A stretch of DNA of 64,000 nt from assembly GCA_024235635.1 (NCBI GenBank), contig JACKMA010000002.1:744001-808000 (forward strand), given 5' to 3'. Under the pieces are notes generated by a model. The model had not been told where the DNA came from, did not search any database, and saw only the letters and a program-made list of their open reading frames with translations. The position numbers and the translations under genes were made by a program. Within the stretch, counting starts at the first letter, position 1. Each line of letters opens with the position of its first letter. Shown here in pieces: positions 57,276 to 64,000 of the stretch. The DNA is from Zoogloeaceae bacterium. Its GTDB lineage: Bacteria > Pseudomonadota > Gammaproteobacteria > Burkholderiales > Rhodocyclaceae.

Positions 57276-58739
57276 ATGAGTGAACAAATCACCAACATGT
57301 CCGACGTGCGCCTGTTCTTTCACCGCAATGAACGGCCGATCTATTTCATCAGCGCCACCAACTTCAATCTCGCCGGCATGGACGAGCGAGTTCCGCACTT
57401 CAAGCATATCAACTACATCGACTGCTTCGACGGGCGCCACCCCAACGTTTTCGTGCCGAGCGAGCAGCCGCATCCGGAATTCGAAGGCATCGAGGACATC
57501 AACAACTACCTGCTGCAGCACAAGGAAGTGATCGACTACATCAAGGCCCGCGGTGGCGACCCGGTGGTGGTGTTCCTGATGTTCGACGAGAAGACCGAAG
57601 AGCTCTGCAAGGAGCTGGGCTATGAGCTCTGGTTCCCCTCGGCCGAGCTGCGCACCCGCTGCGACAACAAGATGGAGACCGTTCGCATCGGCAACAAGGC
57701 CGGCGTGCCGTCGGTGCCGAACGTGCTCTCGAAGGTCGAAAGCTACGAACACCTGCTCAAGCTCACCGAGGAGAACGGCCTCGGTTCCGACCTCGTCGTG
57801 CAGACCGCCTTCGGTGATTCGGGACACACAACCTTCTTCATCGCCAACGAACAGGAGTGGGAAGAGCACGCCGAGGAGATCATCAAGGATCCCGAGGTCA
57901 AGATCATGAAGCGCATCAACTGCCGCGGCGGCACGCTCGAGGCGTGCGTCACGCGCTGCGGCACCGTGGTCGGGCCGCTGCTCACCGAGATCGTCGGCGC
58001 CAAGGAATTGACGCCCTACAAGGGTGGCTGGTGCGGCAACGAGGTCTTCCCAGGCGCCTTCAAGGAGAAGTCGCGGATCACCGCCCGCGACTACGCCTAT
58101 GCCTTCGGCAACCAGTTGCTGAAAGAGGGTTATCGCGGCTATTTCGATCTCGACTTCCTGGTCGACCAGGACACCGACGAGGTCTACCTGGGCGAGCTCA
58201 ATCCGCGCATCTGCGGCGCCAGCCCGATGACCAACCACGCAGCCTTCGCCTACGCCGACGCACCGTTGTTCTTCTTCCACCTGCTCGAATACAGCGGCGC
58301 CGACTTCGACCTCGAGGTCGCGGCGATGAACGAACGCTGGAAGAACCCGAAATACATCGACAGCTGGAGCCAGTTGGTGATGAAACACACCGACGACTCG
58401 ATCGACATTGTCGAGCAGGCGCCCGAGTCGGGCATTTATCGCATGGCCGACGACGGCAGCGTCAGCTACCACCGCTTCGACTACCACCGCCTCGCCGTGG
58501 AAAGCGAGCGCGAAGCCTACTGGCTGCGCATCACCGGCCCCGGTGACTACCGCTACGAAGGTGCCGACTTGGGCATCCTGATCACCCGCGGACGCTCGAT
58601 GACCGACGACTTCAAGCTCAACGCCCGCGCCAGCAACTGGATCAAGGGCATCCAGAGCTTCTACAAGGGCCGCCCGCTGGGCGCGGTGCAGGATGTCGCG
58701 GACCAGGCGCCGTCGGCGGGAGCATTCAAGATCCTCTGA
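57276..58739 (+). CDS. ATP-grasp ligase of unknown substrate
   Basis: A 487-residue ATP-grasp protein. Residues about 120-350 hold the ATP-grasp core: FPSAELRTRCDNKMETVRIG, VVQTAFGDSGHTTFF (nucleotide loop), KIMKRINCRGGTLEA and the metal-binding DLDFLVDQDTDEVYLGELNP followed by RICGAS. Such enzymes join a carboxylate to an amine through an acyl-phosphate. The N-terminal 110 residues and the C-terminal 130 residues are not recognised. GAGAGGAGAC lies before the ATG. The next gene, encoding an Ntn-hydrolase, starts 12 bp later, so a ligation step and an amide-cleaving step are made together. The frame upstream of the ATG encodes an unused hydrophobic stretch. Confidence 0.82.
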   Translation: MSEQITNMSDVRLFFHRNERPIYFISATNFNLAGMDERVPHFKHINYIDCFDGRHPNVFVPSEQPHPEFEGIEDINNYLLQHKEVIDYIKARGGDPVVVFLMFDEKTEELCKELGYELWFPSAELRTRCDNKMETVRIGNKAGVPSVPNVLSKVESYEHLLKLTEENGLGSDLVVQTAFGDSGHTTFFIANEQEWEEHAEEIIKDPEVKIMKRINCRGGTLEACVTRCGTVVGPLLTEIVGAKELTPYKGGWCGNEVFPGAFKEKSRITARDYAYAFGNQLLKEGYRGYFDLDFLVDQDTDEVYLGELNPRICGASPMTNHAAFAYADAPLFFFHLLEYSGADFDLEVAAMNERWKNPKYIDSWSQLVMKHTDDSIDIVEQAPESGIYRMADDGSVSYHRFDYHRLAVESEREAYWLRITGPGDYRYEGADLGILITRGRSMTDDFKLNARASNWIKGIQSFYKGRPLGAVQDVADQAPSAGAFKIL

Positions 58740-58751
58740 GCAAGCTGCGGC

Positions 58752-59756
58752 ATGTCGCTGATCCGCAATCAATCGCTGCTCTTTCGCGCCATCGACGAGG
58801 CGCGGCCAGGCCCTGCATGGCAGGCCCTGCACCACGAGTTCTGGCCATCCTACCAACGGTGGTACCTGCAGAGCGGCGAAGCAGCGCGTCCCTACTATCT
58901 CGCCTGCCTGCGCGCCCTCAAGGATCACATGCCGGAACTGCTGAGCACCTATGAAAGCCTGGTGGAACTCGCCGGGGGCGGTGACCTGGAGGCGCGCTTC
59001 CTGTCGCTGTACTGCCCGCCGCCGTATGTGTCGGCCTGCTCCCAGGCCGTGTGGCCGGGCGACCGCCCGCTGCTGGTGCGCAACTACGACTACCCCGCCC
59101 AGCTATGCGAGGGCGTCATCCTGCGCACGGCATGGAACGGCCGCCAGGTGATTGGCGTCAGCGACTGCATGTGGGGCCTGCTCGACGGCATCAACGAGGA
59201 CGGGCTCGCCCTCTCCCTGTCCTTCGGCGGTCGCCGCAAGGTCGGCGACGGCTTCGGCGTGCCGCTGCTGCTGCGCTATGTCCTGGAGACCTGCGAACGC
59301 ACTGCCGACGCCGCCCGGGCGCTGGCGCGAATCCCGGTGCACATGAGTTACAACGTCACCATCGTGGACCGCAGCGGCGACTTCGTCACGGTCTACCTGG
59401 TGCCGGGCGAGCGCGGCGACGTGCGCCGCACGGCGGCGGCGACCAACCACCAGCGGCGCGTCGAATGGAAGCAGCACGCCAGCGCCACGGCCAGCGTCGA
59501 ACGCCACCGGCGGCTGCTGCTGATGCTCCAGGACAGCGAACTGAGCGCGGACGAACTGATCGACGCCTTTCTGAGACCACCGATCTATTCGAACGCCTTC
59601 GACCGCGGCTTCGGAACACTTTATTCGGCCGCCTACTGGCCGGCCGAAGGCCGGGCCACCTACTTCTGGCCGGGCAGCAGCTGGCCGCAGTCTTTCACGC
59701 ATTTCAACGCCGGCGAGCGACTGGTCGGATTCGATCAGTACACGCCGGCCGGCTGA
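58752..59756 (+). CDS. C45-family autoproteolytic acyltransferase/hydrolase (Ntn fold)
   Basis: A 334-residue protein of the isopenicillin-N-acyltransferase-like C45 family. The expected self-cleavage site is Ala95-Cys96 in VSACSQAVWPG, which would make Cys96 the N-terminal nucleophile; RPLLVRNYDYP, typical for the family, follows. Further motifs are ISDCMWGLLDG-like VSDCMWGLLDGINEDGLALS (in parts) and ATNHQRRVEW. C45 enzymes transfer or hydrolyse acyl groups on amines. The gene starts 12 bp after the ATP-grasp gene and ends 61 bp before the decarboxylase gene. Confidence 0.88.
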   Translation: MSLIRNQSLLFRAIDEARPGPAWQALHHEFWPSYQRWYLQSGEAARPYYLACLRALKDHMPELLSTYESLVELAGGGDLEARFLSLYCPPPYVSACSQAVWPGDRPLLVRNYDYPAQLCEGVILRTAWNGRQVIGVSDCMWGLLDGINEDGLALSLSFGGRRKVGDGFGVPLLLRYVLETCERTADAARALARIPVHMSYNVTIVDRSGDFVTVYLVPGERGDVRRTAAATNHQRRVEWKQHASATASVERHRRLLLMLQDSELSADELIDAFLRPPIYSNAFDRGFGTLYSAAYWPAEGRATYFWPGSSWPQSFTHFNAGERLVGFDQYTPAG

Positions 59757-59817
59757 CCCGGACCGTTGCGGTACCGGGCGAAACACGAGGCGCAGACCTC
59801 GACGAGGAGACGACGAC

Positions 59818-62616
59818 ATGAAAGCAGCAGTCAAGGCGAAGAAGTCCCTGAGTGAGTACTACAGCGCCATGCAGCTACGGACCGACCGCTGGACGGCGCT
59901 GCGCATCGCGTCCGAGCAGCTCACCGGCGAGCTGTCCGAGCGCAGACGCGGCGAGGCCGAACGCAAGGTTCGCGAGCTGATGGACGTACTTCGCCCGATC
60001 GAGCTGTACTGGGCCTTCCCCGGCAAGCGCACTTTCGACATGCTCGCCGATCTGGCAAGCAGCGGCCGCAACGACGCGCTGGCAAACACGGTGCGCAACA
60101 TCGGGCGCGCGCTGCTGAGCAACAGCTACCGCCGCAATCCACACCACCACGACCTCGACGAACTGATCGAGGGCAGTCCGGACGACGAGTCGACCGAGAA
60201 GCGCGGCAAGGACACCTTGTACTTCGAGGTGCTCTTCGTGGACGCCGTTTCGCCAACGCAGGAAGCCAACCTGCGCCGCACGATTGCCGCCAACCGCCGC
60301 GCTGAAGACCCCTTCCTCTACGAACCGGTGTTCGTGCCCAGCCTCACGGATGCGCTGATCGCGGTCATGTTCAACCACAACATCCAGGCGGTGGTGATCC
60401 GCAGCGGCCTCAGGCTCGAATCCGAGCAGACGCTGGAGATCCTGCATCGCTACATGTCGCGCCTCGAAGAGAGCGCCCTCGAAGACATCGAGCCCAACGA
60501 GTACGGGCCGGAGCTATGCCGGCAGATCGCCCGCCTGCGGCCCGAACTCGACGTATACCTGTTCACCGACCAGTCGGTCGAGGAGATCGCCGGCGCCAAC
60601 CTCGGGAACTGCCGCCAGGTGTTCTACAACCAGGAAGATAGCCTGGAACTGCACCTGAACATCTTGCGCGGCGTGTCCGACCGCTACCAGGCGCCCTTTT
60701 TCACCGCGCTCACGCAGTACGCCCGCAAGCCCACCGGCGTGTTTCACGCGATGCCGATCAGCCGCGGCAAGTCGATCACCCGCTCGCACTGGATCAAGGA
60801 CATGGGCGATTTCTACGGCATGAACATCTTCCTTGCCGAAACGTCGGCCACATCAGGCGGCCTGGACAGCCTGCTCGAACCCCAGGGGCCGATCAAGAAG
60901 GCCCAGGAGAAGGCAGCGCGTGCCTTCGGTTCGAAGCAGACCTTCTTCGCCACCAACGGCACCTCGACCTGCAACAAGATTGTCGTACAGGCCATCGTGC
61001 GCCCCGGCGACATCGTGCTGATCGACCGCGACTGCCACAAGTCGCACCACTACGGCATGGTGCTGGCTGGGGCGCAGGTGGTCTACCTCGACAGCTACCC
61101 GCTCAACGAGTACTCGATGTACGGCGCGGTGCCGATCAAGGAGATCAAGCACCGCCTGCTCGAACTGAAGGCCGCCGGCAAGCTCGACCGGGTGCGCATG
61201 CTGCTTCTCACCAACTGCACCTTCGACGGGATCGTCTACAACGTCGAGCGGGTCATGGAAGAGTGCCTCGCCATCAAGCCCGACCTGGTCTTCCTGTGGG
61301 ACGAAGCGTGGTTCGCCTTCGCCCGCTTCGGCCCCGCCTACCGCCGTCGCACGGCGATGCACTGTGCCAGCGTGTTGCGCGAGCGCTACCGCTCCGAGGA
61401 ATATCGCGCGGCCTACGCCAAATACCGCGACAAGATGGCCGATGCGGGCGACGACACACTGCTCAAGACGCGCCTGATGCCGGATCCGGACAAGGTCCGC
61501 ATTCGCGCCTACGCCTGCCAGTCGACCCACAAGACGCTGACGTCGCTGCGACAGGGATCGATGATCCATGTGCATGACCAGGACTTCAAGGACGAGACCG
61601 AGCAGGCCTTCCACGAGGCCTACATGACGCACACCTCGACCTCGCCCAACTACCAGATCATTGCCTCACTGGACGTCGGCCGGCGTCAGGTCGAGTTGGA
61701 GGGATTCGAGTTCATACAGCGCCAGGTCGAACAGGCCATGTCGCTGCGCAAGGCGATCAACCACCATCCGTTGATGAGCAAGTATTTTCGGTTGCTCACG
61801 GTGGCCGAGATGATCCCCGCCGAATATCGAAAATCGGGCATCAAGAGCTACTGGGATCCAGAGCATGGCTGGAGCGACCTCGCCGAGGCCTGGAGCGAGG
61901 ACGAGTTCGTGCTCGATGCCACACGCATCACGCTGTTGGTGGCTGGCACCGGGTGGGACGGCGACACCTTCAAGAATCAGATCCTGATGGACCGGCACGG
62001 CATCCAGATCAACAAGACCTCGCGCAACACGGTGCTGTTCATGACCAACATCGGCACCACGCGATCGTCGGTCGCCTACCTGATCGAGGTGCTGGTCAAG
62101 ATCTCCCGCGAACTCGACGAGCGCCTCGAGGACGCCAGCAATGTCGAGCTTCGGATCTTCGAGCGCCGCGTCAAGGCATTGCGCGAGGACCTGCCACCGC
62201 TGCCCGATTTCAGCTGCTTTCACGACGCCTTCCGCGTCAGTTCGGGCGCGGGCACGCCCGAAGGCGACATCCGCTCGGCCTTCTTTCTGGCCTACGATGA
62301 AAGCAAGTGCGAATACCTGCCGATCGAGGGCAATGCCATAGAGAAGGAGATGGCTCGCGGCCGCAAGCTGGTATCGACGACCTTCGTGATCCCGTATCCG
62401 CCCGGCTTCCCGATCCTGGTGCCGGGGCAAGTGCTGAGTCCGGAGATCATCGCCTTCATGCGCGCGCTCGACGTCAAGGAGATCCACGGGTATCGGCCCG
62501 AGTTGGGGCTGCGCTTCTTCACCGAAAAGGCACTCGCTGCGCTCGAAGCCAAGCCCGTGATCCAGGCAATGGAATACGAACCAGCCTCCGAGGGCGAGCC
62601 GACGCAGCCATCATGA
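59818..62616 (+). CDS. Orn/Lys/Arg decarboxylase, unusually long
   Basis: A 932-residue fold-I PLP decarboxylase (AdiA/LdcC/SpeF family), which usually has 710-760 residues. An N-terminal region of about 130 residues (SEYYSAMQLRTDRWTALRIA) precedes the wing domain. The PLP Lys is Lys572 in CQSTHKTLTSLRQGSM; FFATNGTSTCNKIVVQ, DRDCHKSHHYGMVLAG and FLWDEAWFAFARF are typical core segments. The product would be agmatine, cadaverine or putrescine; which one cannot be decided by eye. GAGGAGACGACG gives the start. It is the last gene of the cluster, before a repeat-rich non-coding stretch. Confidence 0.92.
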   Translation: MKAAVKAKKSLSEYYSAMQLRTDRWTALRIASEQLTGELSERRRGEAERKVRELMDVLRPIELYWAFPGKRTFDMLADLASSGRNDALANTVRNIGRALLSNSYRRNPHHHDLDELIEGSPDDESTEKRGKDTLYFEVLFVDAVSPTQEANLRRTIAANRRAEDPFLYEPVFVPSLTDALIAVMFNHNIQAVVIRSGLRLESEQTLEILHRYMSRLEESALEDIEPNEYGPELCRQIARLRPELDVYLFTDQSVEEIAGANLGNCRQVFYNQEDSLELHLNILRGVSDRYQAPFFTALTQYARKPTGVFHAMPISRGKSITRSHWIKDMGDFYGMNIFLAETSATSGGLDSLLEPQGPIKKAQEKAARAFGSKQTFFATNGTSTCNKIVVQAIVRPGDIVLIDRDCHKSHHYGMVLAGAQVVYLDSYPLNEYSMYGAVPIKEIKHRLLELKAAGKLDRVRMLLLTNCTFDGIVYNVERVMEECLAIKPDLVFLWDEAWFAFARFGPAYRRRTAMHCASVLRERYRSEEYRAAYAKYRDKMADAGDDTLLKTRLMPDPDKVRIRAYACQSTHKTLTSLRQGSMIHVHDQDFKDETEQAFHEAYMTHTSTSPNYQIIASLDVGRRQVELEGFEFIQRQVEQAMSLRKAINHHPLMSKYFRLLTVAEMIPAEYRKSGIKSYWDPEHGWSDLAEAWSEDEFVLDATRITLLVAGTGWDGDTFKNQILMDRHGIQINKTSRNTVLFMTNIGTTRSSVAYLIEVLVKISRELDERLEDASNVELRIFERRVKALREDLPPLPDFSCFHDAFRVSSGAGTPEGDIRSAFFLAYDESKCEYLPIEGNAIEKEMARGRKLVSTTFVIPYPPGFPILVPGQVLSPEIIAFMRALDVKEIHGYRPELGLRFFTEKALAALEAKPVIQAMEYEPASEGEPTQPS

Positions 62617-63367
62617 GCGGCCCCTGATAAGCGGACCCGAGACCGCTTTCAGAACCTATCGACTGCGATCGTCTGCCCACGAGGTCTGACGGCCGCTTCC
62701 GGGCAATTGCGATAGGCCCTGTCGATAGGTCCCGAAAGCTACGGATAGGCATGGAAGTTCGCCCTCCCCGGCCGCCGATCGGGCATTGAAAAAATGCCCA
62801 GCGATCGCAACGGATAGTCATCGATAGGTCGCGACCCTTACTCCCACTCAATCATCAATAGCGCACGCAAACAACTGTTTCTATTGCGTTATTTTATACA
62901 AACAGCCAAGTTTACCGTCATTTCTACCGTCACGCGTGTCGGGTGGGCCGATTTTGGGTTCGACATCTATCGCGACCTATCGGTGGGCGCGTCCGGCAGC
63001 GAAACCCGTGCTTTCAGTACCTATCGGTTGGGACGGAAATTCGCTCCACCTGGCAGGTGGATCGGCTGCGGCACGAATCTGCCCGATCACACCGAAAGTT
63101 TACCGTCAAAAAGCCAGATTCGCGCTCACGTGGCCCGAAAAGTTTACCGTCAGATTCGCCGAAAATCCTTGTGTGGTGCGGGTTTCGACGATTTGCTTGC
63201 CTTGATGGCATTTCAGCTTCAGCCAGATGCTTCAGCAAGATTCTACACCTCGCCAAAGCCTGGACCTTCACCATCAAGGCAAGCCCTCACGACCACATCG
63301 GCACCTGCCCAACACTCTCGACTGGGAACATCTGATCCTTAAGAGCCAGCACCTCGACCCTTCCCCA
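62617..63367. repeat. Non-coding repeat field with two short repeat families
   Basis: About 750 bp of lower GC than its surroundings, without a credible gene. ACCTATCG (or its complement CGATAGGT) occurs exactly at 62654-62661, 62723-62730, 62822-62829, 62975-62982 and 63019-63026, with variants at 62710 and 62743. AAGTTTACCGTCA occurs exactly at 62908-62920, 63096-63108 and 63140-63152, with a partial copy CTACCGTCA at 62924. The 8-mer is found in both orientations, the 13-mer in one. Spacing is irregular. It separates the decarboxylase gene from a convergent secreted-protein gene. Confidence 0.8.
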
Positions 63368-64000
63368 TCAGAATTCAGCCGTATCAGCAATGGCCAGCGC
63401 GGGTGCGATGAAGTCAAACTCGATCCAATCGAGCATGAACTCGCTGCCGTGTTGCCCTGCGTCGTCGTTGAAGGCGGCCCTGGCCGAGCCTGTGTCGGGG
63501 TCGCTGTAGGCGCCGAAGACGAAGTCATTGCCGTTGAGGGCGCCGGCACTGAACGCGACCGCGTCGAATCCTGCCGCGAACTCGACGGAAACGGTTTGGT
63601 CACCGATCACCGAGTCTGCCGTGAAGTAGTGTTCGCCCAGGACAGTGCCGTCGGCATCGAGGAACTGGATCCGACCTGCTTCGGCGAACACCGTTCCGTC
63701 GTCCGAGAGGAAGAAGCGGGACAGATCCACGGTCACGCCGACGGCTTCGCGCTGAAGCTCGAAGCGCAGGCCCTCGGTGCCGTCGATCTCCTGACGCACC
63801 GCGGAACTCGCCAGCGTCTGGCCGCTGACCCCGAGGTCGCCCGAGAGCGAATCCCCGCCGGCCAGCGTGAGCGGGCTCACATTGCGAAGCACGACGGGGC
63901 TCCAGTCTTCCTGGGCGTCATCGAGGACTGCCTTGTGGGTGATCTCGATGTCGGGATGTGCCCAGGCCGATTCCCATGCGTCGGGATTGGTCCGGGAAAG
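63368..64000 (-). CDS. C-terminal part of a large exported protein (5' end beyond the window)
   Basis: An open frame enters at the window edge and ends at 63368 (210 codons). The composition is acidic, rich in Gly, Asp, Ser and Thr, with beta-rich segments such as LTLAGGDSLSGDLGVSG, LSRFFLSDDGTVFAEAG and FSAGALNGNDFVFGAYSD. It resembles the C-terminal regions of Ca-binding, VCBS or LapA-type extracellular proteins, but I cannot name the family from this part. The low Lys content and repetitive Asp/Gly turns agree with a secreted protein of type I export. Confidence 0.65.
   Translation of the reverse strand, partial: LSRTNPDAWESAWAHPDIEITHKAVLDDAQEDWSPVVLRNVSPLTLAGGDSLSGDLGVSGQTLASSAVRQEIDGTEGLRFELQREAVGVTVDLSRFFLSDDGTVFAEAGRIQFLDADGTVLGEHYFTADSVIGDQTVSVEFAAGFDAVAFSAGALNGNDFVFGAYSDPDTGSARAAFNDDAGQHGSEFMLDWIEFDFIAPALAIADTAEF

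Noticed and set aside
62654..63152. A CRISPR array
   Set aside because: The repeats are only 8 and 13 bp, occur in two orientations for one family, and have irregular spacing from about 30 to 190 bp; no cas gene is near.

Overview
The window is about 64 kb of uniformly GC-rich chromosomal DNA with tight coding, GGAG-type ribosome binding sites and many ATGA-type gene overlaps. The gene content points to a metabolically versatile aerobic betaproteobacterium. The clues are a toluene-monooxygenase operon with a TodS/TodT-like two-component system, a leucine/isovalerate catabolic operon, RAYT-type transposases and an IS21 element. The lineage is inferred from gene content only; no rRNA, tRNA or phylogenetic marker was seen.

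Layout. (1) 1-9.4 kb: a partial membrane protein, a LysE-type exporter, a histidine kinase overlapping a receiver-PAS-GGDEF-EAL protein, a small EthD-type protein, a ThDP-dependent decarboxylase-like enzyme and an unknown protein. (2) 9.4-18.2 kb, accessory region: two unknown secreted proteins (one probably frameshifted), a cupin with a small membrane-protein remnant, an intact RAYT, a TIR-transmembrane-collar protein, a degenerate second RAYT, a truncated IS3-like orfA, an IS21 element with a broken istA, and a gene cut off by that element. A 13-bp motif occurs three times here. (3) 18.2-22.4 kb: VOC protein, GNAT, PuuE-like deacetylase, OsmC-like protein and an AraC-type regulator. (4) 22.7-34.0 kb: a leucine/isovalerate (liu) operon with biotin synthase embedded between the carboxylase genes, ending in HMG-CoA lyase and acetoacetyl-CoA synthetase. 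(5) 35.0-45.1 kb: a complete six-gene toluene-4-monooxygenase-like operon, a FadL-type outer-membrane channel, a double-kinase TodS-like sensor and a TodT-like regulator. (6) 45.5-51.3 kb: a winged-helix/TPR regulator divergent from a methyltransferase, a SAF-tailed oxidoreductase and a quinone oxidoreductase. (7) 51.6-62.6 kb: a MocR regulator divergent from a seven-gene set (semialdehyde dehydrogenase, omega-transaminase, nitrilase-family amidase, ATP-grasp ligase, C45 Ntn-hydrolase, Orn/Lys/Arg decarboxylase). (8) 62.6-64 kb: a non-coding repeat field and the C-terminal part of a secreted protein that runs off the window.

How the genes work together. The liu operon would take isovaleryl-CoA to acetyl-CoA and acetoacetate and reactivate acetoacetate; bioB would supply the carboxylase cofactor, and a 21-bp-phased direct repeat in front of liuA is a candidate operator for the AraC-type protein just upstream. 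The tmo genes would hydroxylate an aromatic substrate that enters through the FadL channel under control of the sensor/regulator pair. The last large cluster combines amine formation (decarboxylase), ATP-dependent ligation (ATP-grasp), amide hydrolysis (C45 and nitrilase) and oxidation to a dicarboxylate (GabT/GabD-like). It may be a polyamine or omega-amino-acid route with an acyl-protected intermediate. I know of no characterised pathway with exactly this gene set and regard it as the best candidate in the window for an undescribed system.
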